A stretch of DNA of 64,000 bases from Roseateles sp. Lineage in GTDB: Bacteria; Pseudomonadota; Gammaproteobacteria; Burkholderiales; Burkholderiaceae_C. Positions 20,418 to 28,501 of the stretch are shown here, piece after piece. Positions within the stretch are counted from its first letter, which is position 1. Every line of letters begins with the position of its first letter. Position numbers and translations under genes: made by a program. Under the pieces are notes generated by a model. It saw nothing but the letters and a program-made list of their open reading frames with translations. It was not told where the DNA came from and did no database searches. The DNA is taken from assembly GCF_019237615.1 (NCBI RefSeq), contig NZ_JAFAGT010000060.1:62001-126000 (forward strand). The letters are read 5' to 3'.

Positions 20418-21719
20418 TCAGGTCCTGCCGGCGGGCGACGCGGCGGTGATCATCACCTGGTCCACGCGGTGGCTGTCCACGTCGACGACCTCGAAGCGCC
20501 AGCCCTCCCACTCGACGACGTCGGTGCGCCTCGGGATGCGGCGCAGCATGACCATCAGGAAGCCGGCCAGCGTGTCGTAGGTGCCGGCATGCGGCCAGCT
20601 CTCGATGCCCAGTGATCGCTCCACGTCGGGGATGGGCGTGATGCCGTCGGCGAGGAAGGAGCCGTCCTCGCGGCGCACGATCTGCTCCTCGTCGTGCGGC
20701 GCCACCAGTGCCCCCATCACCGTGCTCATCACGTCGTTCAGCGTGACGACGCCAACGACACGGCTGTACTCGTTGACGACGACGGCGAAGTCCTCGTGGG
20801 CCTCGCGGAACTGCGTCAGCATCTCCGACAGCGTCAGCCGGTCCGGCACGATGAGCACCTTCTTGACCAGCACGCTGGCATCGCCCCTCAGGGACAGGCT
20901 CTCGTCGCGCAGCACGCGCTGGAACAGGTCGGTCGCGTCCACGTAGCCGACGACCTGGTCGACATCGCCGTTGCAGATCAGATAGGTGGAATGCGGTGCG
21001 TCGGCTATGCGGTTGCGGATCAGTGCGTCGTCGTCGTCGCGCGAGAAGAAGACGATGCGCTCGCGGTTGGTCATCACCGTCTCGACGGTGCGCGTGTCCA
21101 GCTCGAACACGTTGGCGATCACCTGCTGCTCCTCGTCGGCGACGACGCCGGCCTGGTAGCCCGCCTCGGTCAACGCCAGGATGTCGCGGTGGCTGATGGT
21201 CTCGTCGCGCTTGGCCGGCAGGCCCAGCAGGCGGATCAGGCCTTCGGTGATGCCGCTGAAGGCCCAGGCCAGCGGCCTCAGCACGCGGCACAGCAGCAGC
21301 ATGGGCCCCACCAGGGCCATGGCGACGCGCTCCGGCTCGGTCATGGACAGCCGCTTGGGCACCAGGTCGGCCATGACGATGAACAGCGACGTGATGCTGG
21401 CAAAGGACGCAGCGAAGCCCAGCGTCGCGGCCGGCTCCGGTGCCATCACCAGGCGCAGCGTGGCCTCGAAATGCGGCGTGAAGGCGCCCTCGCCGACGAT
21501 GCCGGCCAGGATGGCAACGGTATTGACACCGATCTGCACGACGGTGAAGTAGTCGCCCGGGTGCTCCTGAACGGCCAGCACCTTGGCGGCACGCGCATCG
21601 CCGGCATCGGCGCGCTGCTGCAGGTTCAGCCGCCGCGACGCCGCCAGCGACAGTTCGGCCATGGAGAAGAAGGCGCTGCCGAGGATCAGCAGGCTGATCA
21701 GCAGCAGCGACATCGCCAT
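20418..21719 (-). CDS. DUF21/CBS-domain membrane protein (CorC/YtfL/hemolysin family)
   Basis: This 433-residue inner-membrane protein of the CNNM/CorC-like family is often annotated hemolysin-like; relatives act in magnesium, cobalt or polyamine efflux. It has an N-terminal DUF21 with about four membrane segments (starting MAMSLLLISLLILGSAFFSM; FTVVQIGVNTVAILAG). Two CBS domains follow (residues about 205-330, including VFELDTRTVETVMTNRERI and FAVVVNEYSRVVGVVTLNDV), then a C-terminal CorC_HlyC domain (DTLAGFLMVMLRRIPRRTD). The start overlaps the zipA stop by one base (TGATG). The specific ion or substrate is not evident. Confidence 0.92.
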   Translation of the reverse strand: MAMSLLLISLLILGSAFFSMAELSLAASRRLNLQQRADAGDARAAKVLAVQEHPGDYFTVVQIGVNTVAILAGIVGEGAFTPHFEATLRLVMAPEPAATLGFAASFASITSLFIVMADLVPKRLSMTEPERVAMALVGPMLLLCRVLRPLAWAFSGITEGLIRLLGLPAKRDETISHRDILALTEAGYQAGVVADEEQQVIANVFELDTRTVETVMTNRERIVFFSRDDDDALIRNRIADAPHSTYLICNGDVDQVVGYVDATDLFQRVLRDESLSLRGDASVLVKKVLIVPDRLTLSEMLTQFREAHEDFAVVVNEYSRVVGVVTLNDVMSTVMGALVAPHDEEQIVRREDGSFLADGITPIPDVERSLGIESWPHAGTYDTLAGFLMVMLRRIPRRTDVVEWEGWRFEVVDVDSHRVDQVMITAASPAGRT

Positions 21720-22765
21720 CAGGAGAACAGCCTTCGGGCGGCGGGCGAGCCCGCGGCGAGATCACGCTCCGCCAGCGCCGCGTAGAGCTTCTTCAGCTCC
21801 ACGTCGATGGCGGCGAAGGCGTGCAGGCCCAGCACCTGGCCGCGGTCGTCGCAGACCTCGGCCTCCAGGTCGCGGGCCAGCGCGCGGGCCGATTCCTGCC
21901 AGAGCGCGAACGGCTCCTGCTCGGCGGCGGTCTGCGGCACGTCCAGCGCCAGCGTCAACTCGCGCAGCGACAAGGCCTCGGGGTCCTCGGCCAGCGCGGC
22001 CTGGGCGTCGAACTGCAGCGTCAGCACCGGCGGGGCGCCCTCCTCGCCCGCGGGCAGCACCAGGCGGCCCGGCAGCGAGCCGACCACGAAGCCATGGCGC
22101 CCGGCGGACTGCTGCACGAAGCCAGGCGTCCAGGCCGTCGCCTTGGCGCGCAGCAGCAGCGCCAGCTGGGCGTCATGGCTGGCGGCGAACTGGTCCAGCT
22201 CGCGGGCGCGGGCGACGACGTCCAGCATGTCGGGAAACTGCACGAAGCCGCCCACGCCGTCGGCGAAGGCCTGGATCTTTTGCACGAACTCCGAATACTC
22301 GATCTCGTTGAGCGGCCCGCTGCGGCTGGCCATCTTCAGGCCGGCCTGGAACTCGCCATAGCGCTGGCCCGGCGCGGGCAGCTCCCAGTCGCCGCTCGCG
22401 GCATTCAGGCCTTCGATCTGCAGCGGCTTGGTGCCGGCACGGCGGCTGCCCGGCTGGTGCTGCAGCGCCAGGTCGCCCGTCACCGGCTGCTCGACGGTGA
22501 TCGTGGCGATGGCGTCGATCAGTGCGTCGATGCGCGCCGACGGGCGACGCAGCGGCCGGGCGACCGCAGGCAGCGTCACCTCCAGTTCCTCGACCTCGGC
22601 AGCGACGTCGGTCGACACGGGCGGCGCGTCGAAATGCGGCTCCTCCAATGGCGGCAGCGCGCGCTTGGGGCCGGCCTTGCGGGCGGTCCAGGCGCCATGG
22701 GCGATGACGCCCGCCAGCACGAGGCCGCCGACGATGGCCAGCAGCGTTGTCAGCGTGAGGCTCAT
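21719..22765 (-). CDS. zipA: Cell division protein ZipA
   Basis: This inner-membrane division protein tethers FtsZ to the membrane. The 348-residue protein has a single N-terminal membrane anchor (MSLTLTTLLAIVGGLVLAGV), a linker rich in Pro, Glu and Ala, and the C-terminal ZipA FtsZ-binding domain (from about residue 200; DVVARARELDQFAASHDAQL, PGFVQQSAGRHGFVVGSLPG). The ATG overlaps the smc stop by four bases, placing it in the smc-zipA operon conserved in Burkholderiales. In many relatives ligA follows directly; here the DUF21/CBS, Crp/Fnr and hemerythrin genes lie between zipA and ligA. Confidence 0.92.
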   Translation of the reverse strand: MSLTLTTLLAIVGGLVLAGVIAHGAWTARKAGPKRALPPLEEPHFDAPPVSTDVAAEVEELEVTLPAVARPLRRPSARIDALIDAIATITVEQPVTGDLALQHQPGSRRAGTKPLQIEGLNAASGDWELPAPGQRYGEFQAGLKMASRSGPLNEIEYSEFVQKIQAFADGVGGFVQFPDMLDVVARARELDQFAASHDAQLALLLRAKATAWTPGFVQQSAGRHGFVVGSLPGRLVLPAGEEGAPPVLTLQFDAQAALAEDPEALSLRELTLALDVPQTAAEQEPFALWQESARALARDLEAEVCDDRGQVLGLHAFAAIDVELKKLYAALAERDLAAGSPAARRLFS

Positions 22766-25700
22766 GCCGCCTCCGCCATTGCCAGCGCCTTGTCCATGTC
22801 GACCGCGACGATGCGAGACACGCCCTGCTCCTGCATGGTCACGCCAATCAGTTGTTCAGCCATTTCCATCGCGATCTTGTTGTGCGAGATGAAGAGGAAT
22901 TGCGTACCGGCGCTCATCTTGGTCACCAGCCGCGCGTAGCGCTCGGTATTGGCATCGTCCAGCGGCGCGTCCACTTCGTCCAGCAGACAGAACGGCGCGG
23001 GGTTCAGCTGGAAGATCGCGAACACCAGCGCGATGGCGGTCAGCGCCTTCTCGCCGCCCGACAGCAGGTGGATGGTGCTGTTCTTCTTGCCCGGCGGCTG
23101 CGCCATCACCTGCACGCCGGCGTCCAGGATCTCTTCGCCCGTCATCACCAGCCGCGCCTGCCCACCGCCGAACAGCTCGGGGAACATGCGGCCGAAGTGG
23201 TCGTTGACCTGGTTGAAAGTGGATCCCAGCAGGTCGCGCGTCTCCAGGTCGATCTTGTGGATCGCATCCTCCAGCGTCTTGATCGCCGAGTTCAGGTCGA
23301 TGCACTGCGAGTCGAGGAAGGTCTTGCGCTCGCGCGCCGCCGTGAGCTCGTCCAGCGCCGCGAGGTTGACGGCTCCCAGGGCGGCGATCTCGCGGTTGAT
23401 GCGGTCGATCTCGCCTTGCAGGCCGTAGAGCTTGACGGCGCCGTCCTCGATGGATTTCGCCAGTGCTTCCTGGTCGACCTCGGCCGCCTCGAGCTGCTCG
23501 CGGTACTGGGCACCACCCAGCTGCGCAGCCTGCTCCTCCAGCTGCAGCTTGGTGATGGCCTCGCGCAACGGGTCCAGGCTGCGCTCGAACGTCATGCGCT
23601 GTTCGTCGGCCTTGCGCAGCCGCAGCGAGAGGTCGTCGTAGCCGGAACGCACGGCGGCCAGCGCCTGCTCGCGTTCTAGCCTCACGGCCAGCGCGTCCTG
23701 CAGGCCGGCCTGGGCGGCCGCGTCGTTGAGCGTGTCCAGCTCGGCCTGCAGGCTGGCGGCGGACGTCGCCATGGTTGCGATCTGTGCGTCGGCCGTCGCT
23801 ATGCCGCGTTGCAGCTCGCCGCGGCGGGCGGCCAGCGTCTGGGTCGCGAAGCGGGCCTCCTGCGAGCGGCGTTCCAGCGTGCGCAGCTGCTCGCGGGCGT
23901 CGGCCAATCTGCGCTCGGCGGCGATGGTGCCGTCCTCCAGCTCCGCATGGCGCTGCTGGGCGTCGCCGAGCTGGATGTCCAGCTCCTCGAAGCGCGCCTC
24001 GCCGACGGCGCGGCGCTCCTGCAACCCCTCCTGCTGCGCGGCGATCTCGGCCAGCTCGGCGTCCAGCGCCGTGCGGCGCTGCTGGCTGGCTTCGGCCTGC
24101 TGGCTCAGGCGCAGCAGCTCGACATGGATCTGGTGGGCGCGCGTCTGCGTCTCGCTGGCCTCGCGGCGCAGCGCGGCGAGGCGGCCGTTGGCATCGTTGA
24201 ACTGGTGTTCCACGCGGCCCAGCGACAGGCGGGCCTCGTCGGCGATCAGGTTCTGGGCGCGCTGGGCCGTCGTCAGCTGCTCGATCTCCTGGGCCCGCGC
24301 CAGCAGGCCGGCCTGCTCGGAGTCGGGCGCGTAGAACGCCACCGAGAACTGGCCCACCGCATGGCCCTGCGGCGTCAGGATCAGCTCACCATGCGTCAGC
24401 TGGCCGCGCGCCGCCAATGCGGCATCCAGGTCAGGCGCCGTGTAGACGCCCTCCAGCCAGTCGTTCAGCAGCGCGACGAGGCCGGCATCGTCCAGCTTCA
24501 GCAGCGAGGTCAGCTTGGGCAGTGTCTCGTGGGTGTTGGCTATTGAACCCGCCGGCGTGGAATAGAAAGCAAGGCGGGCCGGCGGCGCGTCGGCCTCGAA
24601 GGCGCGCACCATGTCCAGGCGGCCCACGCTCAACGCGCCCATGCGCTCGCGCAGCGCCGCCTCCAACGCGTTCTCCCAGCCCTGCTGGATGTGCAGCTTG
24701 GTCCACAGCCCCTGCAAGCCATCCAGTCCATGCTTGGCCAGCCAGGGCTTGAGCTTGCCCTCGGTCTGCACCTTCTCCTGCAGCGCCTTCAGCGCCTCCA
24801 GGCGGGCGGTCAGCTCAGACTGCCTGGCGAGCTGGGCGTTGGCGTCCTGCTGGGCCTGACGGCGCTGCTCCTCGAGCTGGGGCAGATGCTCGGCCAGCTC
24901 GTGCAGGCGGGCGTCCGCCAGGTCGCGCGCCTCGTCGGCCTCGGCGCTGCGGGCCTTCAGCGTCTCCAGTGCCTCATGGTCCGGCGCGCCCAGGGCGCGT
25001 GACTCGGCCGTCAGCCGGTCCTCGCGCTGGCGCAGCGCGCGGGCCTGCTCGTCCACGCTGCGACTCTCTGCGGCCAGCACCTGGATCTGCTGCTGCACCT
25101 GGGCCACCAGCGCGCGCTGCTCGTTGGCACGCGCCTGCGCGGCGCGCAGCGCGTCTTCGCTCTGCGGCAACTGGGCCTGCTGCTCCTCTGCCTGGGCCGC
25201 GAGGATCTCGCTCTGCTCGTCGGCGCCAGCGATCTGCTCGGCGATGCCTTCCAGCTCGGCCTGGGACTGGGCGATGCGCTCGCGCCACTGGCCGTCCTGA
25301 GCATGCAGCTCGGCCAGGCGGGCCTGGGCGCGCGTACGGCTCTCGACGACAAAGCGGATGCGCTCCTCCAACCGGCTCACCTCCAGCTGGGCGTCTGCAT
25401 AACGGCCTTGCGACTTATGCAACTCGTCGCCGGCGGCGTAATGCTGCTGGCGCACCTCCTCCAGCTCGGCTTCGACGGCGCGCAGCTCGGCGGTGCGCGA
25501 CTCCAGCGCGTTCAGCGCCTCGGCGTGGGCCGCCTTCACGCGCGTGGCCTCGTTGCCGGCGTCACGCAGCTTCAGCCACCACAGCTGGTGCAGCTTCAGC
25601 GTGCCGGCGTCCTGCAGGCTGCGATAGCTGGCCGCGACCTCGGCCTGGCGTTCCAGCTTCTCGAGATTGGCGTTCAGCTCGCGCAGGATGTCGTCGACGC

Positions 25701-26277
25701 GCGTCAGGTTCTCGCGCGTGTCCTTGAGGCGATTCTCGGTCTCGCGGCGGCGTTCCTTGTACTTGGACACGCCGGCCGCTTCCTCCAGGAACAGCCGCAG
25801 CTCCTCGGGCTTGCTCTCGATGATGCGCGAGATCGTGCCCTGGCCGATGATGGCGTAGGCACGCGGCCCCAGGCCCGTGCCGAGGAACACGTCCTGCACG
25901 TCGCGGCGGCGCACCGGCTGGTTGTTGATGAAGTAGGAGCTGGTGCCGTCGCGCGTCAGCACGCGCTTGACGGCGATCTCGGTGAACTGGTTCCACGGCC
26001 CGCCGGCGCGTGCGGACTGGTTGTCGAAGACGAGCTCCACGCTGGAGCGCCCCGCCGGCTTGCGGTTGCCGCTGCCGTTGAAGATGACGTCCTGCATGGA
26101 CTCGCCGCGCAGCTCGCTGGCCTTGCTCTCGCCCAGCACCCAGCGCACGGCGTCCATGATGTTGGACTTGCCGCAGCCGTTCGGCCCGACGACACCCACG
26201 AGCTGGCCTGGCAGCTGGAAGGTCGTGGGTTCGGCGAAGGACTTGAAGCCGGCGAGCTTGATCGAATTCAGCCGCAT
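22762..26277 (-). CDS. smc: Chromosome segregation ATPase SMC
   Basis: This is the condensin core ATPase that organises and helps segregate the chromosome with ScpA/ScpB. The 1171-residue protein starts MRLNSIKLAGFKSFAEPTTF and has the Walker A motif GPNGCGKSN (residues 31-39). Two long coiled-coil arms rich in Glu, Gln, Arg and Ala follow, with a hinge domain in the middle (about 500-650). The C-terminal head has the signature LSGGEKALTAIALVFA and Walker B FCLLDEVDAPLDDAN. Length is normal. It is the first gene of the smc-zipA unit and is divergent from queF, with an inverted repeat in the 107-bp gap. Confidence 0.97.
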   Translation of the reverse strand: MRLNSIKLAGFKSFAEPTTFQLPGQLVGVVGPNGCGKSNIMDAVRWVLGESKASELRGESMQDVIFNGSGNRKPAGRSSVELVFDNQSARAGGPWNQFTEIAVKRVLTRDGTSSYFINNQPVRRRDVQDVFLGTGLGPRAYAIIGQGTISRIIESKPEELRLFLEEAAGVSKYKERRRETENRLKDTRENLTRVDDILRELNANLEKLERQAEVAASYRSLQDAGTLKLHQLWWLKLRDAGNEATRVKAAHAEALNALESRTAELRAVEAELEEVRQQHYAAGDELHKSQGRYADAQLEVSRLEERIRFVVESRTRAQARLAELHAQDGQWRERIAQSQAELEGIAEQIAGADEQSEILAAQAEEQQAQLPQSEDALRAAQARANEQRALVAQVQQQIQVLAAESRSVDEQARALRQREDRLTAESRALGAPDHEALETLKARSAEADEARDLADARLHELAEHLPQLEEQRRQAQQDANAQLARQSELTARLEALKALQEKVQTEGKLKPWLAKHGLDGLQGLWTKLHIQQGWENALEAALRERMGALSVGRLDMVRAFEADAPPARLAFYSTPAGSIANTHETLPKLTSLLKLDDAGLVALLNDWLEGVYTAPDLDAALAARGQLTHGELILTPQGHAVGQFSVAFYAPDSEQAGLLARAQEIEQLTTAQRAQNLIADEARLSLGRVEHQFNDANGRLAALRREASETQTRAHQIHVELLRLSQQAEASQQRRTALDAELAEIAAQQEGLQERRAVGEARFEELDIQLGDAQQRHAELEDGTIAAERRLADAREQLRTLERRSQEARFATQTLAARRGELQRGIATADAQIATMATSAASLQAELDTLNDAAAQAGLQDALAVRLEREQALAAVRSGYDDLSLRLRKADEQRMTFERSLDPLREAITKLQLEEQAAQLGGAQYREQLEAAEVDQEALAKSIEDGAVKLYGLQGEIDRINREIAALGAVNLAALDELTAARERKTFLDSQCIDLNSAIKTLEDAIHKIDLETRDLLGSTFNQVNDHFGRMFPELFGGGQARLVMTGEEILDAGVQVMAQPPGKKNSTIHLLSGGEKALTAIALVFAIFQLNPAPFCLLDEVDAPLDDANTERYARLVTKMSAGTQFLFISHNKIAMEMAEQLIGVTMQEQGVSRIVAVDMDKALAMAEAA

Positions 26278-26312
26278 GAAGGAGGCGCGTAAGCCGTTGA
26301 TTTGGCTAAAGA

Positions 26313-26335
26313 AAAGCGCCTTTCACGGGCGCTTT
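26313..26335. repeat. Inverted repeat AAAGCGCC-N7-GGCGCTTT between smc and queF
   Basis: Perfect 8-bp arms flank a 7-base loop in the divergent region between smc (ATG at 26277) and queF (ATG at 26385). It would form a stable hairpin in either transcript leader or act as an operator. No preQ1-riboswitch-like layout was recognised. Role unknown. Confidence 0.5.
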
Positions 26336-26384
26336 GACGGGGTCGGATGATAGCATTCGCCCCCTCTCAGAAAGCCTTTGCACC

Positions 26385-26873
26385 ATGGCCACCAAGAAGT
26401 CCCCCGCCCCCGCCCCCAAGAAGAAGCCCAAGATGCGCGAGGTGCCCAAGAATCCGCCGAGCAAGCCCAGCAAGGACATCCTGGTCTTCCCGAACCCGAA
26501 TCCCGAGCGCGACTACGTCATCCAGTTCCAGGTGCCCGAGTTCACCTGCCACTGCCCGCTGACGGGCCAGCCCGACTTCGCCCACTTCACGATCGACATG
26601 ATCGCGGACGAGCTCTGCGTCGAGCTCAAGAGCCTGAAGATGTACTTCTGGAGCTACCGCGACGAGGGCGCCTTCCACGAGAAGGTCACCAACAAGATCC
26701 TGGACGACATCGTCAAGGTCACCGACCCGCGCTTCATCCGCATCACGGCCAAATGGTATGTGCGCGGCGGCATCTACACCAACGTCGTGGCCGAGCATCG
26801 CAAGCCGGGCTGGACGCCCGCGCCGCGCGTGGACCTGCCGGCCCATGGCTTCGAGTCCGGCATGCTGGGCTGA
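26385..26873 (+). CDS. queF: NADPH-dependent 7-cyano-7-deazaguanine (preQ0) reductase, type I
   Basis: This cytoplasmic enzyme reduces the nitrile of preQ0 to preQ1 in queuosine biosynthesis. The 162-residue protein matches the short, single-domain (type I, YkvM-like) form. It shows the nucleophilic Cys57 in [15 protein letters not shown], the Glu-containing NADPH/substrate motif [20 protein letters not shown] and the C-terminal [12 protein letters not shown]. The first 30 residues are an unusual Lys/Pro/Ala-rich basic tail ([20 protein letters not shown]). The ATG at 26385 is used; an upstream extension gives unrelated residues. The next gene begins directly after the stop. Confidence 0.95.
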   Translation: MATKKSPAPAPKKKPKMREVPKNPPSKPSKDILVFPNPNPERDYVIQFQVPEFTCHCPLTGQPDFAHFTIDMIADELCVELKSLKMYFWSYRDEGAFHEKVTNKILDDIVKVTDPRFIRITAKWYVRGGIYTNVVAEHRKPGWTPAPRVDLPAHGFESGMLG

Positions 26874-27200
26874 ATGTCCGCCAACCCCTGCCTGAGCTGC
26901 GGCGCCTGCTGCGCCAGTTTCCGCGTCGACTTCGATCGCAGCGAACTGGAGAGCGAGGGCGGCCGCGTGCCGGACGGGCTGGCGGTGGAGCTGACCGGCC
27001 GCCTCGTGCGCATGCGCGGCACCGACCACGCCCAACCGCGCTGCGCGGCCTTGCAGGGCCGGGTGGGCGAGAAGGCGGCCTGCGGCATCCACGAATGGCG
27101 ACCCTCGCCTTGCCGCGAGTTCGGCGAGCGTGCGCCCATGGGCCTGGGCGACGAGGCCTGCGCTCGGGCCCGGGCCCGGCACGGGCTGGCGCCGCTTTAG
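26874..27200 (+). CDS. YkgJ-family cysteine-cluster protein
   Basis: This 108-residue protein has the CxxCxxCC metal-binding start (NPCLSCGACCASFRVDFDRS) and later Cys residues (RCAALQ, ACGIHEWRPSPCREF) that define the YkgJ / Fe-S or zinc cluster family (formerly UPF0153). Its ATG follows the queF stop with no gap, so it is co-translated with queF. The biochemical role of the family is not settled. It converges on the TPR lipoprotein gene with only four bases between stops. Confidence 0.88.
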   Translation: MSANPCLSCGACCASFRVDFDRSELESEGGRVPDGLAVELTGRLVRMRGTDHAQPRCAALQGRVGEKAACGIHEWRPSPCREFGERAPMGLGDEACARARARHGLAPL

Positions 27201-27204
27201 GACC

Positions 27205-28425
27205 TCAGGAACCCGCCGCCCCGCGCAGTGGTGTGCGCTGCTGCTGGCGCTGCTGCTCGCGCAGGTCGTTGAGCCAGGCCAGCTTGGCGCCGTAGAGCTC
27301 GCGATCCTTGACCGTCGAACTGTTCTCCAGCGCCTTGGCGATCTCGCCGCGCGCGCCGGCCATGTCGCCCATGCCGTAGTTCGCCAGGCCCAGCCAGAAG
27401 TGGAACTCGGGCACATACGCCGCGCGCGCCACCTCCTTGCGGAACAGCTGGCGAGCGGTCGCGAACTCACCGGCCCGCATCGCCGCCACGCCCTCGTCGA
27501 AGAACTTGTAGGGCGGCACGGGTTGCAGCTGGGCCAGCTGGGTGGCGTAGACCTGGGCCTCCTCGCGGCGGCCGGTGTCGCTGAGCACGAGGATCAGGTT
27601 GGACATGGCCTGGGTGTTGGCCGGCTCGCGCTGCAGCACCAGGCGCAGGGTGGACTCGGCGCGCTCGAACAGCCCCTTGCGACGGTAGAGCACGGCCAGC
27701 GTGTTGTAGGCCGACAGCCAGCGCGCGTCGGTCAGGATGGCCGCGCGGGCCCACCAGTAGGCGTCGTCCACCTGTCCCACGGTCAGCGCCTCGGCGGCCT
27801 TGTTGTTGAGGAACATCGCGAGGATGGTCGACTCGTCGATGACGCGGCTGCGGTTGTTGCGCACCTGCTCGGGCGGCAGAAAGTCGATGGTCAGCAGCTC
27901 GGGGTCGCCGTAGACGACGCGGGACTGGGTGCTCAGTGGCCGCGCGAGGCTGATGTTGACGTGGCCGGCGACGAAGAAGATGCCGTTGGCGCGCGTCCAG
28001 CTCTCTTCAAGGTAGACGCTGTTGAAGCGCACGGGCATGCCCAGGTGCCGGGCGAAGGCCGCCGTCATCAGCACCAGCGACATGCAGTTGCCGCGCTTGG
28101 CGTCGAAGGCCTCGGCGGCCGTGCGCGTGGTCTCGGCGTCGTAGTCCAGCTGCAGGCGGCCCTTGGTGTAGAGGGCGTCGATGAGGCCGTCGCGCAGGCC
28201 CTTGAGGCGTATCTCGCTGGCCATCTCGGTCTCGGCGAAGTGCTGCATCGCCGGGCTCATCGCCAGGGCCTCGTGAGCATCGATGCGCACGCTGGGCGGC
28301 CGGAAGGCCGTATCGACGAAAACGTCGGTGGTAGGTGCGTCCTTGGGCTCGGATGCGCAACCCGTCAGGCCGGCAACCGCGCCCAGAAGCGCCAATGCAG
28401 TGACCAGGGCATGGACGTGTTTCAT
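27205..28425 (-). CDS. Lipoprotein with transglutaminase-like domain and TPR repeats
   Basis: This 406-residue exported lipoprotein begins MKHVHALVTALALLGAVAGL and has the lipobox LTGC, with lipidation expected at Cys23. Residues about 85-185 look like a transglutaminase-like fold with a plausible Cys-His-Asp triad: Cys114 in AKRGNCMSLVLMTAAFARHL, His155 in AGHVNISL and Asp181 in LLTIDFLPP. From about residue 195 onward there are several tetratricopeptide-like helices (ARWLSAYNTLAVLYRRKGLF, NTQAMSNLILVLSDTGRREE). AGGAG lies eight bases before the ATG. A peptidase or structural role in the envelope is possible; the triad assignment is my reading of the motifs. It sits just downstream of pullulanase in the same direction, 76 bp away. 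Confidence 0.82.
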   Translation of the reverse strand: MKHVHALVTALALLGAVAGLTGCASEPKDAPTTDVFVDTAFRPPSVRIDAHEALAMSPAMQHFAETEMASEIRLKGLRDGLIDALYTKGRLQLDYDAETTRTAAEAFDAKRGNCMSLVLMTAAFARHLGMPVRFNSVYLEESWTRANGIFFVAGHVNISLARPLSTQSRVVYGDPELLTIDFLPPEQVRNNRSRVIDESTILAMFLNNKAAEALTVGQVDDAYWWARAAILTDARWLSAYNTLAVLYRRKGLFERAESTLRLVLQREPANTQAMSNLILVLSDTGRREEAQVYATQLAQLQPVPPYKFFDEGVAAMRAGEFATARQLFRKEVARAAYVPEFHFWLGLANYGMGDMAGARGEIAKALENSSTVKDRELYGAKLAWLNDLREQQRQQQRTPLRGAAGS

Positions 28426-28501
28426 GTCAGTCTCCTGACACAAGCTTAGTCCTGCCCCGCTCGCCTGTCTTGAGTCATCCCGCACGCCTTCGCGGGGGTG
28501 C

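Noticed and set aside
26278-26384. preQ1 riboswitch upstream of queF
   Set aside because: The conserved stem, C-rich loop and A-rich tail of known preQ1 classes are not seen.
28479-28496. Hairpin CCCGC...GCGGG next to the pullulanase stop, considered as terminator
   Set aside because: Only a 5-bp stem without a T-run; too weak to call.
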